Below the pieces are notes generated by a model. The model saw only the letters and a program-made list of their open reading frames with translations. It was not told where the DNA came from and ran no database searches. A program made the translations under genes and the position numbers. From Pseudomonas vranovensis DSM 16006 (GTDB lineage: Bacteria; Pseudomonadota; Gammaproteobacteria; Pseudomonadales; Pseudomonadaceae), in contig NZ_KE384456.1 in the NCBI RefSeq assembly GCF_000425805.1, forward strand, positions 62,001-126,000: a DNA stretch of 64,000 nucleotides, in the 5' to 3' direction. Below, in pieces: positions 36,188 through 45,845 of this stretch; within the stretch, counting starts at the first letter, position 1, and every line of letters starts with the position of its first letter.

Positions 36188-37672
36188 ATGAGTGTAAGCA
36201 ATCCAACCTTGATCACGTTCGTGATCTATATCGCGGCAATGGTGCTGATCGGCCTGATGGCCTATCGCTCCACCAACAACCTCTCCGACTACATTCTTGG
36301 TGGCCGCAGTCTCGGCAGCGTCGTGACCGCGCTTTCGGCCGGTGCCTCGGACATGAGCGGCTGGCTGTTGATGGGCCTGCCGGGCGCCATCTACATGTCG
36401 GGTCTGTCGGAGAGCTGGATCGCCATCGGCCTGATCGTCGGTGCCTACCTGAACTGGCTGTTCGTTGCCGGCCGTCTGCGTGTGCAGACTGAGCACAACG
36501 GCGATGCCCTGACGCTGCCGGACTACTTCTCCAGCCGTTTCGAAGACAATAGCGGGCTGCTGCGGATCATCTCTGCCGTAGTGATCCTGGTGTTCTTCAC
36601 CATCTATTGCGCCTCTGGCATTGTTGCCGGTGCCCGCTTGTTCGAAAGCACCTTCGGCATGTCCTACGAGACTGCGCTGTGGGCCGGTGCCGCCGCAACC
36701 ATCGCCTACACCTTCATTGGTGGCTTCCTGGCCGTGAGCTGGACCGATACCGTCCAGGCTACGCTGATGATCTTTGCCCTGATCCTGACGCCGATCATCG
36801 TGCTGATCGCCACGGGTGGTGTCGACACCACCTTCGCGGCCATCGAGCTCAAGGATGCCTCGAACTTCGACATGCTCAAAGGCACCACCTTCATCGGCAT
36901 CATTTCGCTGATGGGCTGGGGTCTGGGCTACTTCGGTCAGCCGCACATCCTGGCGCGCTTCATGGCTGCCGATTCGGTCAAGTCGATCGCCAAAGCCCGT
37001 CGCATTTCCATGACCTGGATGATCCTCTGCCTGGTCGGTACCTGCGCAGTGGGCTTCTTCGGTATCGCCTACTTCTCCGCGCACCCTGACGTTGCAGGCC
37101 CTGTGGCCGAGAACCCTGAGCGTGTGTTCATCGAGCTGGCCAAGCTCCTCTTCAACCCATGGATTGCCGGTGTGCTGCTGTCTGCCATCCTGGCCGCCGT
37201 GATGAGTACCCTGAGCTGCCAGCTGCTGGTGTGCTCCAGTGCCCTGACCGAAGACTTCTACAAGGCGTTCCTGCGCAAGGGTGCCTCGCAGATGGAGCTG
37301 GTCTGGGTCGGTCGTGCCATGGTGCTGCTGGTTGCCGTGGTCGCCATCCTGATCGCCTCCAATCCGGAGAACCGCGTACTGGGTCTGGTCAGCTACGCCT
37401 GGGCCGGCTTCGGTGCTGCCTTCGGTCCGGTTGTACTGATCTCGGTACTGTGGAAAGGCATGACCCGTAACGGTGCCCTGGCCGGTATCCTGGTCGGTGC
37501 CATCACCGTGGTGGTGTGGAAGCACTTCTCCATCTGGGGGCTGTACGAAATCATCCCTGGCTTCATCCTGGGTGCCCTGGCGATCTACTTCGTCAGCAAG
37601 GCCGGTAGTCCGTCGGCTGCCATGGTTTCGCGCTTCGAAGCTGCAGACAAGGCGTTCAAGGTCGGTCATTGA
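36188..37672 (+). CDS. putP: Sodium/proline symporter
   Basis: A 494-residue member of the solute:sodium symporter family with about 13 membrane helices. Family motifs are visible: LGGRSLGSVVTALSAGASDMSGWLLMGLPGAIY near the N-terminus (Na+ and proline site), GWGLGYFGQPHILARFMAA in the middle and AVMSTLSCQLLVCSSALTEDFYK in the second half. It imports proline with Na+. The ATG at 36188 begins the family N-terminus; the 26-residue upstream extension was rejected. A terminator hairpin follows. Confidence 0.96.
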   Translation: MSVSNPTLITFVIYIAAMVLIGLMAYRSTNNLSDYILGGRSLGSVVTALSAGASDMSGWLLMGLPGAIYMSGLSESWIAIGLIVGAYLNWLFVAGRLRVQTEHNGDALTLPDYFSSRFEDNSGLLRIISAVVILVFFTIYCASGIVAGARLFESTFGMSYETALWAGAAATIAYTFIGGFLAVSWTDTVQATLMIFALILTPIIVLIATGGVDTTFAAIELKDASNFDMLKGTTFIGIISLMGWGLGYFGQPHILARFMAADSVKSIAKARRISMTWMILCLVGTCAVGFFGIAYFSAHPDVAGPVAENPERVFIELAKLLFNPWIAGVLLSAILAAVMSTLSCQLLVCSSALTEDFYKAFLRKGASQMELVWVGRAMVLLVAVVAILIASNPENRVLGLVSYAWAGFGAAFGPVVLISVLWKGMTRNGALAGILVGAITVVVWKHFSIWGLYEIIPGFILGALAIYFVSKAGSPSAAMVSRFEAADKAFKVGH

Positions 37673-37692
37673 TCGGCACTTGACCCCTTGTA

Positions 37693-37734
37693 GACAACGG
37701 CCCGGCCTCGAAAGAGTCCGGGCCGTTGTCGTTT
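37693..37734 (+). terminator. Probable Rho-independent terminator after putP
   Basis: A 13-bp perfect stem, GACAACGGCCCGG (37693-37705) with CCGGGCCGTTGTC (37718-37730), followed by GTTTC. The T-tract is short, so efficiency is uncertain. Confidence 0.75.
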
Positions 37735-37797
37735 CGGCCGGCGCTCCTGACGCCGGCTGAATCACAAGGTAAACTGCGCGGTCTTGCAGGAGTTGCC

Positions 37798-38634
37798 ATG
37801 AACTATCGTCACGCCTTCCACGCCGGCAACCACGCCGACGTCTTCAAACACCTTGTCTTGACCCGCCTTATTGCGCTTATGGAGCGCAAGGAGCAGCCGT
37901 TCGCCTACCTTGATACCCACGCCGGCCTCGGCCTGTATGACCTGCAGGGCGACCAGGCGACGCGCACCGGCGAGTGGGTTGAAGGGATCGGGCGGCTTTG
38001 GGGGCGGGATGACCTGCCGGAAGTGACCGCCGACTACCTGCGCATCCTGCGCAAGATGAATCCCGATGGCGAGCTGCGCTACTACCCGGGTTCGCCTGAG
38101 CTGGCCCGGCGCCTGGCCCGTCAGCAGGATCGCGTGCTGCTCAACGAGAAGCACCCGGAAGACGGGCGCATGCTCAAGGACAACATGAAGAAGGATCCGC
38201 GCGTCGCCGTGCATCTGGGTGAAGGCTGGCATGTGCCACGCGCCTTGCTGCCGGTGCAGGAAAAGCGAGCGGTGATGTTGATTGATCCGCCGTTCGAGCA
38301 GGCCGATGAGCTCAAGCGCTGCACTCAGGCGATGAAAGAGACCATTGGCCGCATGCGCCAGACGGTCGCGGCAATCTGGTACCCGATCAAGGATCAGCGC
38401 CAGTTGGTGCGTTTCTACCAGGACCTGACCAGTACCGGCGCGCCGAAGCTGCTGCGCGTCGAGTTGTACGTGCATCCGCAGGACAGCCCGCAGGGCCTGA
38501 ACGGCTCGGGCCTGGCCATTGCCAATCCGCCGTGGGGGCTTGAAGAAGAACTGCGCGCGTTGTTGCCCTGGCTTTCCCAGGTGCTGGCGCAGACCCAGGG
38601 CAGTTGGCGGATGGACTGGCTGATCGCTGAATAA
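37798..38634 (+). CDS. rlmJ: 23S rRNA (adenine-2030-N6)-methyltransferase
   Basis: A 278-residue RlmJ-family enzyme that methylates A2030 of 23S rRNA using SAM. The N-terminus MNYRHAFHAGNHADVFKHLVL is diagnostic, the segment YLDTHAGLGLYDL holds the SAM-binding loop, and the catalytic motif IV is LIDPPFEQ (D/N-PP-F/Y type). The ATG at 37798 fits the family start; 24 upstream residues in frame are excluded. It is separated from the LPS cluster by a back-to-front REP arrangement. Confidence 0.93.
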   Translation: MNYRHAFHAGNHADVFKHLVLTRLIALMERKEQPFAYLDTHAGLGLYDLQGDQATRTGEWVEGIGRLWGRDDLPEVTADYLRILRKMNPDGELRYYPGSPELARRLARQQDRVLLNEKHPEDGRMLKDNMKKDPRVAVHLGEGWHVPRALLPVQEKRAVMLIDPPFEQADELKRCTQAMKETIGRMRQTVAAIWYPIKDQRQLVRFYQDLTSTGAPKLLRVELYVHPQDSPQGLNGSGLAIANPPWGLEEELRALLPWLSQVLAQTQGSWRMDWLIAE

Positions 38635-38639
38635 CTGCT

Positions 38640-38708
38640 GCAGGAGGGGGCTTGACCCGCGATGCGGTGTAACTGACTGCATGCAATCGCTGGGCAAGCC
38701 CGCGCCTA
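38640..38708. repeat. Two REP units in the reverse arrangement
   Basis: GGGCTTGACCCGCGATG (right-arm type, up to 38664) is followed after 18 bases by CAATCGCTGGGCAAGCCCGCGCCTA (left-arm type, 38684-38708). The two heads face each other inward, the opposite of the other pairs in the window. Confidence 0.7.
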
Positions 38709-38793
38709 AGCTTTGCGTTATAATCCCGCTCTTTCGTTGCCGCTCGCCCCACGGGGCCAGGGCGCATTTTTACAGATTGAAGAGGCTAGACCC

Positions 38794-40551
38794 TTGGCAT
38801 TGACGATTCTTGGCCTGTCCGGCGCCCTTAGCCATGATCCTTCCGCGGCCCTGTACATCGACGGCAAGCTGATTGCCGCCGCTGAAGAAGAGCGCTTCGT
38901 GCGCGACAAACATGCAAAGAACCGCATGCCCTACGAATCGGCGAAGTTCTGCCTGGAGCAGGCCGGCATCAAGCCTTCCGACGTTGACGTGGTGGCGATC
39001 CCATTCGCCCCGATCAGCCTGTTCGGCAAGGCCCGCTGGCACTACGCCAAGCGTTATTGGTACGCCCCGGATCGCGCCCTTGATGCGATCCTGATGGGCA
39101 ACCGTCGCTACAAGCGCTACCGCAAGAAGATCGTCTGGTGCCTGGAGCAACTGGGCTTCGACCCCAAGAAGGTCAAGATCGAGCCGGTCGAGCACCACCT
39201 GGCTCACGCCTCCAGTGCCTACCACTGCTCGGGCTTCAAGGAAAAAACCGCGATCCTCGGTATCGACGGTAAAGGCGAGTACGCCACTACCTTCTTTGGC
39301 TATGGCGAAAACGGCAAGATCCATAAGATCAAGGAATTCTTCGATCCGGACTCCCTCGGTGGCCTGTACGGCGCGATCACCGAATTCCTCGGCTTCGAGA
39401 TGCTCGATGGCGAGTTCAAGGTCATGGGCATGGCGCCTTATGGCGATGCCAGCAAGTACGATTTCTCGCGCCTGGCCTCTTTCGAGAACGGTGAGCTGGT
39501 GATCAACACCGACTACGCCAACGTCATCGGCCTGCGTCGCTACAAAGAGAAGGGCAAGGGCTTCTACTTCTCGCCAAAACTCATCGAGTGGCTGGGTCCA
39601 AAGCGCGAAGGCGACATCGCCGACGAGCCGTATATCCATTACGCCGCCAGCATGCAGGCGCTGTTCGAGAAGATCGCCCTGCAGATGATCGACCACTACC
39701 TGGGCGACATCCTCAAGGAAACCGGCAAGCTGGCCTTCGCCGGCGGTTGCGCGCTGAACGTCAAGCTCAACCAGAAGATCATTGCCCGTCCTGACCTCAA
39801 GGAACTGTTCGTGCAGCCGGCCTCCGGCGACGCCGGTACCGCGGTCGGTGCTGCGGCCTATGTGTCCCACGCCCGTGGCGTGCCGGTCGAGAAGATGGAG
39901 CACGTCTACCTCGGCCCTGCGTACTCCAACGAAGACGTGATCGCAGCCTGCGCCCGTCACCCGAGCCAGCCGAAATGGCGCAAGCTCGAGAACATGCCGG
40001 AGCAGATCGCCAAGATCATGGTCGACGGCAACCCGGTTGCCTGGTTTCAGGGGCGTATGGAGTTCGGTCCCCGTGCCCTGGGCGGTCGTTCGATCATCGG
40101 TTGCCCAAGCGTTGCTGGCGTCGCCGACCGCATCAACCACCAGATCAAGTTCCGCGAGCGCTGGAGGCCTTTCTGCCCGTCGATGCTCGACACCGTCGCC
40201 CCGCAGATGATCAAGATCGATCACCCGGCGCCGTTCATGACCTTCACCTTCGAAGTGGCGGAAGAATGGAAGACCCGCGTGCCGGAAGTCGTCCATGAAG
40301 ACGGCACCTCGCGGGCCCAGGTGCTCAAGCGCGAGTACAACCCGCGCTACTACGACATGATGAAGGCGCTGGAAAACCTGACCGGCAACGGCGTGTCGCT
40401 CAACACATCGCTCAACCGTCGCGGCGAGCCGATGATCTGCTCGCCGACCGACGCCCTGAACATGTTCTTCGGCTCGGACCTGCAGTACCTGATCATGGAA
40501 GACATCCTGGTAGTCAAGGACGGCGCGAACACTTATGACGTCCAGGGCTGA
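38794..40551 (+). CDS. Carbamoyltransferase, NodU/CmcH family (LPS core)
   Basis: A 585-residue O-carbamoyltransferase. The N-terminal Kae1/TobZ-like domain has the metal-binding EHHLAHASSAYH motif. The C-terminal YrdC-like part has WFQGRMEFGPRALGGRSIIGCP and ends with the NTSLNRRGEPMICSPTDAL motif. It should move a carbamoyl group from carbamoyl phosphate, via carbamoyl-AMP, to a sugar. Next to wapH it is the likely enzyme that carbamoylates a core heptose, as known for P. aeruginosa LPS. The start is TTG at 38794, preceded by AGAGG and giving the family N-terminus (MALTILGLSGALSHDPS). The gene end overlaps wapH by 17 bases. Confidence 0.88.
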   Translation: MALTILGLSGALSHDPSAALYIDGKLIAAAEEERFVRDKHAKNRMPYESAKFCLEQAGIKPSDVDVVAIPFAPISLFGKARWHYAKRYWYAPDRALDAILMGNRRYKRYRKKIVWCLEQLGFDPKKVKIEPVEHHLAHASSAYHCSGFKEKTAILGIDGKGEYATTFFGYGENGKIHKIKEFFDPDSLGGLYGAITEFLGFEMLDGEFKVMGMAPYGDASKYDFSRLASFENGELVINTDYANVIGLRRYKEKGKGFYFSPKLIEWLGPKREGDIADEPYIHYAASMQALFEKIALQMIDHYLGDILKETGKLAFAGGCALNVKLNQKIIARPDLKELFVQPASGDAGTAVGAAAYVSHARGVPVEKMEHVYLGPAYSNEDVIAACARHPSQPKWRKLENMPEQIAKIMVDGNPVAWFQGRMEFGPRALGGRSIIGCPSVAGVADRINHQIKFRERWRPFCPSMLDTVAPQMIKIDHPAPFMTFTFEVAEEWKTRVPEVVHEDGTSRAQVLKREYNPRYYDMMKALENLTGNGVSLNTSLNRRGEPMICSPTDALNMFFGSDLQYLIMEDILVVKDGANTYDVQG

Positions 40552-41665
40552 AAAGCGCGTCCTGCAGTTCTGCCACGGCTATGACGGTCCGTTCCTGGAC
40601 TGCGCGCGTCAGTACGCCAGCTTGTTCAGCGGCAGCGGTTACAAGGTCACCACGGTGTTCCTGACCGGTGCTGCCGACCCTGAGGTGGCGGCCGGCTGCG
40701 CGTCTGACGAAGTGCTGTTCCTTGAGTTCAGCTCCAAGGCCATTCGTGGTCTCAAGCTGGGGGCGATCCGGGCATTGCGCCGGATCGTCGCCACGCGCAA
40801 CTTCAGTTTCTGCATCGCCCACCGCTTCAAACCTATCTACATCGCCTTGCTCGGCAGCCGTCTGCCGGTCATCGGCGTGCACCATGCATTTGGTGATTAC
40901 CAGCGCAGCAGCCGGCAATTGTTTGCCAACCTGTTCCGCCAGCGTTTGAGCCTGCTCGGGGTGTCTGATGCGGTGCGCGACGATATGCGCAAGTGCCTGG
41001 TCAAGTGGCCTGCCGAGCGTATTCAAACCCTTTACAACCGTATCGACATCCAGGCGCTGCAAGCGATTCAAGTGCCGGTTGACGAGGCCCGTCAGGCTCT
41101 TGGGCTGGACCGGCAGGCGTGGATTGTCGGTAACGTCGGTCGCCTGCACCCGGACAAGGACCAGGCCACCCTGCTGCGCGGTTTTGCCCTGGCACTGCCT
41201 GGCCTGCCAGCCGGTGCGCGCTTGGCCATTCTGGGCAAGGGGCGCCTGGAGCAGTCGCTCAAGGCTTTGGCGGCCGAACTGGGTATCGCCGGGCAGGTGG
41301 ATTTTCTTGGTCAGGTACCTGACGCTCGCTGCTACTTCAAGGCGTTCGATGCTTTTGCCCTGAGTTCGGATCACGAGCCGTTCGGCATGGTGCTGCTCGA
41401 AGCCATGGTCGCCGGTGTACCGGTGCTGGCCACGGCGTGTGGCGGTGCTCTGGAAGTAGTCGAAGGGATCGGTATTCTGTTCCCGCTTGGCGATGCCGAG
41501 CGCCTGGGTCAGGGCCTTCAGCACTTGGCCGTGCTGGACGAGGGTCAGCGCCAGGAGTGTGCCGAACGCATGCTGCAGCGTTTGCATGAGCGTTTTTCCG
41601 ATAGCGCCGTGCGCGATACTTTCTGGCAACTGCCGCACGTTCGCGCGCTGACTGCGGAGGCTTGA
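40535..41665 (+). CDS. wapH: LPS core glycosyltransferase WapH-like (GT4)
   Basis: A 376-residue GT-B glycosyltransferase. The C-terminal nucleotide-sugar half has the hallmark VGNVGRLHPDKDQATLLRGFALA strand-loop and the EX7E-type motif SSDHEPFGMVLLEAMVAGVPVLAT. Position after the carbamoyltransferase and before the mig-14-like gene matches wapH of the pseudomonad core locus, thought to add a core hexose. The start overlaps the carbamoyltransferase end by 17 bases, and its stop overlaps the next ATG (TGATG), so translation is coupled on both sides. The exact linkage made is inferred only. Confidence 0.83.
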   Translation: MTSRAEKRVLQFCHGYDGPFLDCARQYASLFSGSGYKVTTVFLTGAADPEVAAGCASDEVLFLEFSSKAIRGLKLGAIRALRRIVATRNFSFCIAHRFKPIYIALLGSRLPVIGVHHAFGDYQRSSRQLFANLFRQRLSLLGVSDAVRDDMRKCLVKWPAERIQTLYNRIDIQALQAIQVPVDEARQALGLDRQAWIVGNVGRLHPDKDQATLLRGFALALPGLPAGARLAILGKGRLEQSLKALAAELGIAGQVDFLGQVPDARCYFKAFDAFALSSDHEPFGMVLLEAMVAGVPVLATACGGALEVVEGIGILFPLGDAERLGQGLQHLAVLDEGQRQECAERMLQRLHERFSDSAVRDTFWQLPHVRALTAEA

Positions 41666-42561
41666 TGCTTAATCATATTCAAGGCTGGCGCGAACGCGGC
41701 TGGTCCGTGATCGATGCTGCTACTTACGCTCAGGCCTGGCAGCGTTTTGGTGGCAGCGTCGCCACCCACCCCCTGGTGATTGAACAGCTGGCGGAACTGG
41801 CGCAGATTCCGGTGCGCTACCTGGGCTGGGAACACAATGGAGAGATCAAGGCAGCGATCCCGACCTGGGGGCGCTACCTTGCCCTGTCCAAGGACGTGCT
41901 CAAGCGCCAAGGCAAGAAGGGCCTGTACGACCTGGGCAATGCCGAGCTGATCCTGCCGGCGGCTGCCGATGCACAGGCACCGCTGCGCCACGCCGGGCGT
42001 TATTTGTCCGAGCTCAATCAGGGACGTTTTGCCAATCTCAAGCCCCAGGCCGAGCAACTGGCCATGGCGCGTACGCCGGAAGACCTGTCGAAGAAATTTC
42101 GCTACAACCAGCGCCGCGAACTGAGGCTGCTGGAAGAAGCGGGTGGCCAGGTACGGCCGGTCACCGACTTCAGCAGCACCGAGCTGGCGGTGATCTATTG
42201 CGATCTGTTCATGCGTCGCTGGGATTTTCCAGCAACGGGTGCCGAACGCATGGCCGATGTCATCGAACGCCTGCGGGCGCTGCTGATCGGCTCGGTACTG
42301 TTTCTCGACGACGCGCCGATTGCCATTCAACTGGTATACCGCGTCGAGGCGCCGGCGTGGATCAGCGTCGAGTACATCAACGGTGGCGTAGACCCGCACA
42401 CCAAGGCCTTCAGCCCTGGCAGCGTATTGAGCTTTCTCAATACCCAGGCGGCCTGGGAAGATGCCCGGGCACGCAACAAGCCGCTGCGTTTCTCGTTCGG
42501 TCGCGCCGATCGTGAATACAAGGATCGTTGGTGCAACCCCGTGCCGGTGTTTCAGGTGTGA
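41665..42561 (+). CDS. Mig-14-like protein
   Basis: A 298-residue protein of the Mig-14 group, first known from Salmonella as a factor for survival and antimicrobial peptide resistance. It carries a GNAT/FemAB-like acyltransferase region (KKFRYNQRRELRLLEEAGGQVRPVTDFSSTELAVIYCDLFMRRW and, near the end, PLRFSFGRADREYKDRW). The reaction is unknown; an aminoacyl- or acyl-transfer onto LPS would fit the neighbourhood. The start ATG overlaps the wapH stop by one base, with GGAGG 4 bases upstream. Confidence 0.82.
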   Translation: MLNHIQGWRERGWSVIDAATYAQAWQRFGGSVATHPLVIEQLAELAQIPVRYLGWEHNGEIKAAIPTWGRYLALSKDVLKRQGKKGLYDLGNAELILPAAADAQAPLRHAGRYLSELNQGRFANLKPQAEQLAMARTPEDLSKKFRYNQRRELRLLEEAGGQVRPVTDFSSTELAVIYCDLFMRRWDFPATGAERMADVIERLRALLIGSVLFLDDAPIAIQLVYRVEAPAWISVEYINGGVDPHTKAFSPGSVLSFLNTQAAWEDARARNKPLRFSFGRADREYKDRWCNPVPVFQV

Positions 42562-43958
42562 GCCGCAAACAGCAGCTGCTCAAGCAGCACCGGCGTAACA
42601 AGCGGCTGGGGCTGCTGGTCGGCCTGGTGCTGCTCGTCGCGCTGGGTGTTTTTGTCCAGTGGTGGTTGCCGCTGCTGCTGTTGCCATTGCTGTGGGTCGC
42701 CCACGAGGCCTGGTTTGCCGACCACCTGTTCTACTCGCCTGGCGAAGATTATCAATACGCCTTCCCTGCCGACTGCGTCGCCCAGCCGGTTGAGCTGGTT
42801 GACGGTGCTGTACGTCTGCAGTCGCCCCTGGATCTTGCCGGGGATGCAACCCTGGTGTTGCAACTGCGACTGAAGTGCCGTTGGATTGGGCGTTTTCTGG
42901 ATCCCGCCGTGGTGCTGGGTAATGAAGATTGCCAGACCTTCGAACGTGGCGTCGCCGGGGTGCGTTACCTCAACCTCACAGGCTTGGCCGGTTCGTTGAG
43001 CGCCGGCCAATTGCGTTTGCGCGGTCGGCACTGTCGCTTGCCGACTGAAGCGACGCTTTGGCTTGTTCCCACTCAAGACTTGCGCCAGAAGCGGGTCATG
43101 GTCATTGCTCCGCATGCCGACGATGCCGAACTTGCGGCCTACGGCTTGTACAGCCAGGCGCAGGAAGCCTGGGTGGTAACGTTGACGGCCGGTGAAATCG
43201 AAGCCGAACACTATCAACAGATGGGCCTGGACAAGGCTGAGGCAGCTCGTCTGAAGGGGCGGTTGCGTGCCTGGGACAGTATTGCCGTTCCACGTTGGGC
43301 GGGTGTTCCCGAGGCGCGCTGTGTGCAGCTGGGCTATTTCTGCCTGCAGTTGCCGGCAATGCAGGCGTCCCCTGACCAACCGGTTGCCTCGCGCGAAGCC
43401 GAGCTTGCCGATACCCGCCTATTCCGCCAGTTCAATCCGATGACATTGCCGGGTGATCAGGACGGTGAGCCGACCTGGAACAACTTGCTCGCGGACTTGC
43501 GCGCGTTGTTGCTGCAGGCGCGTCCGCAGGTGTTGGTGATGCCGCACCCGACGCTCGACCCCCACCCAGACCACATCTGCGCCCAGGCGGCAGTGCTTGA
43601 AGCCTTGCATGGCCTGGTGTGGCAGCCAGAGATCGTGCTGGGTTACGCCAATCATCTGCACGATAACGACCGCTGGCCCATGGGTGAAAGTGGCACAGGC
43701 GTGACTTTGCCGCCACGGCTGGAAGGTGGAGAAAGCTGGGCGCCCTACAGCATGTTGTTGGACCTGCCCACTCAGCGTGACAAGGCCATGGCGCTTGGCA
43801 TGATGCATGACCTGCAACCGCCGTCTCCGTTCAAGCGTCGACTACGCCGCCTGCTTCAGCGCTGGCTGGCAGGGCGACGTCCTTCGCCCTACGGCGAGAA
43901 CGAGTTTTTCCGCAAGGCTGTACGTCGACATGAATTGTTCTGGCGCCGTGATCTCTGA
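42558..43958 (+). CDS. PIG-L family de-N-acetylase (DnpA-like)
   Basis: A 466-residue protein. Two adjoining hydrophobic helices (about residues 17-55) anchor it in the membrane. A beta-rich domain follows, then a PIG-L/LmbE deacetylase domain from about residue 180 with the zinc motif IAPHADDAELAAYG (PHxDDxE) and HPTLDPHPDH further on. It should remove an N-acetyl group from a sugar, probably a core amino sugar. The P. aeruginosa counterpart dnpA is linked to antibiotic tolerance. GTG at 42558 overlaps the Mig-14-like stop (GTGA); an earlier TTG/GTG at 42528-42531 is possible. Confidence 0.83.
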   Translation: MSRKQQLLKQHRRNKRLGLLVGLVLLVALGVFVQWWLPLLLLPLLWVAHEAWFADHLFYSPGEDYQYAFPADCVAQPVELVDGAVRLQSPLDLAGDATLVLQLRLKCRWIGRFLDPAVVLGNEDCQTFERGVAGVRYLNLTGLAGSLSAGQLRLRGRHCRLPTEATLWLVPTQDLRQKRVMVIAPHADDAELAAYGLYSQAQEAWVVTLTAGEIEAEHYQQMGLDKAEAARLKGRLRAWDSIAVPRWAGVPEARCVQLGYFCLQLPAMQASPDQPVASREAELADTRLFRQFNPMTLPGDQDGEPTWNNLLADLRALLLQARPQVLVMPHPTLDPHPDHICAQAAVLEALHGLVWQPEIVLGYANHLHDNDRWPMGESGTGVTLPPRLEGGESWAPYSMLLDLPTQRDKAMALGMMHDLQPPSPFKRRLRRLLQRWLAGRRPSPYGENEFFRKAVRRHELFWRRDL

Positions 43959-44006
43959 TCGCGGTGCATGACTGTTAGCGGCCAAGCAAAGGCCGCAAGG
44001 AAGACA

Positions 44007-44963
44007 ATGAAAGTTCTATTTCTGGTGCAGAAGGAACAACGGGCAATCCTCGATCGTCTCTACGACGGTGTGGCTGCTCATTGCGAATGCGATCTGCGCT
44101 GGCTCAGCAGTGCCGATCAGCGCAACTTGCGCAGTTATTTCCGTCGTGAAGTCGACGTCGAGAAATATGATCGGATCGTTTTTTTTCTGCGCTTCAAGCA
44201 AGAGATCCGCCAGGTCGGTTTCATTCGCACGGTGCCCAACCTGGTCATCCTCGAACATGATGCCTACCAGAACTATATCCCTTGCAAGTACACCGGCAAG
44301 TTCAGTGCGCATTATCGCCAGCTGCCCTGGGCGCGCGTGATCAGCTCCGGGTACATGGTCAGTGAGCGCCTGCGCCAGGAAGGCTTCGATGCCGAGTTCG
44401 TGCCCAAGGGCTACGACCAGCAGTTGCTTGCCGACCAGGGGCGTGAACGGGACATCGAGCTGGCCTTTGTCGGTAGCACCAACAGCGTGGCCTACAGCGG
44501 GCGCAAGGCGTTGCTTGACGAATTGGCACAGGTGGAAAACCTGCTGGTGACCCGGACAAAATCCGGTGAAGAGTACTGTGACACACTCAATCGCATACGT
44601 TTTTTCGTCAGTGCCGACGTGGGCATGGGCGAGTACATGATCAAGAATTTCGAGGCCATGGCCTGCGGCTGTGTGCTGCTGGCATATGACCAGGGCGCAG
44701 AAGAAAATCGCGCCCTGGGTCTGACAGACATGCATAACGTGGTGCTGTATAACAGCATCGCGCAGTTGCAAGAGAAGCTCAATGTGCTGCGCGCCGACCC
44801 TGTGCTGGCCGAGGAAATCGGTCGCAACGGTCGTGATCTGGCGGTTGCGCAATTCAGCTTCGCTCAAGTGGGTCGTAGCATCGTTGAGAAAATGCAGCCA
44901 CCTCTGCGTCCCCGTCCAGCCCTGACCGGCTGGCAGCGTTTGCGTTTGAGACTGGGCCTATGA
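44007..44963 (+). CDS. ssg: Glycosyltransferase, Ssg type
   Basis: A 318-residue GT-B-like protein with the C-terminal half typical of the Glycos_transf_1_2 family (FFVSADVGMGEYMIKNFEAMACGCVLLAYDQGAEENRALG). Its place after the deacetylase matches ssg (cell-surface sugar synthesis) of pseudomonads, required for a normal LPS core. ATG at 44007 with AAGGAAG 6 bases upstream gives the N-terminus MKVLFLVQKEQ, preferred over the longer frame from 43968. Sugar donor and acceptor are unknown. Confidence 0.78.
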   Translation: MKVLFLVQKEQRAILDRLYDGVAAHCECDLRWLSSADQRNLRSYFRREVDVEKYDRIVFFLRFKQEIRQVGFIRTVPNLVILEHDAYQNYIPCKYTGKFSAHYRQLPWARVISSGYMVSERLRQEGFDAEFVPKGYDQQLLADQGRERDIELAFVGSTNSVAYSGRKALLDELAQVENLLVTRTKSGEEYCDTLNRIRFFVSADVGMGEYMIKNFEAMACGCVLLAYDQGAEENRALGLTDMHNVVLYNSIAQLQEKLNVLRADPVLAEEIGRNGRDLAVAQFSFAQVGRSIVEKMQPPLRPRPALTGWQRLRLRLGL

Positions 44964-45023
44964 GCCGGCTGTCCTGCGTCATGGTCTCGAACAACCGAAT
45001 ACAGAAGATGGGGAGGGAATCCG

Positions 45024-45797
45024 GTGCGATTCAGTGAAGAGAGTGATGTAACCCTGGTGGTTACCAGCTGCGGGCGTTTCGACCTGCTCAAGCTTACGCT
45101 GGAGAGTTTCGACCGTTTCAATACTGCGCCGATACGCGAGGTGTTCATTACCGAAGACTCCGGGGATGACGCGGTGCATGGAGCGCTCCCGGAACACTGG
45201 AAGCCCCATACCACGGTATTCGTCAACCGCCCCAAGCTCGGTCAGCTGGCCTCGATCGATCTTGCCTACGGGCAAGTGAAGACGCCTTATATCTTCCACT
45301 GCGAGGATGACTGGGAATTCTACCGCCCCGGGTTTGTCGAAGACTCCCGGAGCATTCTGGAGGTCAGCCCGCACCTGCTCCAGGTGTGGTTGCGCAGCTA
45401 TGCCCATGACCTGAAGTTGCACAGTCCGTACATCCACCTGGGTGAGCGACAGTTCATCAATGGAGTGCCTTGCTACCCGCTGTTATCGAGCAAGCCGGAG
45501 TGGCAAAGCTTCTCGCTGAACCCGGGTTTGCGCCGGTTGAGCGATTATCAACGCTGCGCGCCATTTGCCGCCTATGCTGGTGAAAAGGCACTGTCAAAGC
45601 GTTATGCCGAGTTGAACCTGACCGGGGTGACCCTGGAGGGCGACGCGGTGTTGCATACCGGGTTCGGCTCGCATGTGAGTCTTCCCGAAGAGCGCCGGCG
45701 CAAGGATCGACGTCGTCAGCGTGACCGGGTCAAGCTGGCCGTGATTTTGATCGTCGGAATTGCATTAGGAGTGGGGGTTGGCTTTTTTGCGCATTGA
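45024..45797 (+). CDS. GT2-like glycosyltransferase with C-terminal membrane anchor
   Basis: A 257-residue protein whose first 120 residues look like a GT-A family 2 transferase: VTLVVTSCGRFDLLKLTLESF (nucleotide binding) and FHCEDDWEF with the acidic DD motif. The C-terminus has a basic stretch (RRRKDRRRQRDR) followed by one hydrophobic helix (VILIVGIALGVGVGFF), so it is probably tethered to the inner face of the cytoplasmic membrane. The start is GTG at 45024 with GGGAGG upstream. It occupies the position of the rhamnosyltransferase wapR in P. aeruginosa, but identity with WapR is not established here. Confidence 0.75.
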   Translation: MRFSEESDVTLVVTSCGRFDLLKLTLESFDRFNTAPIREVFITEDSGDDAVHGALPEHWKPHTTVFVNRPKLGQLASIDLAYGQVKTPYIFHCEDDWEFYRPGFVEDSRSILEVSPHLLQVWLRSYAHDLKLHSPYIHLGERQFINGVPCYPLLSSKPEWQSFSLNPGLRRLSDYQRCAPFAAYAGEKALSKRYAELNLTGVTLEGDAVLHTGFGSHVSLPEERRRKDRRRQRDRVKLAVILIVGIALGVGVGFFAH

Positions 45798-45845
45798 TTC
45801 GGCCTATATGTTTGTTGTCCATTCCGATGCAGGGGGTGCTACCCC

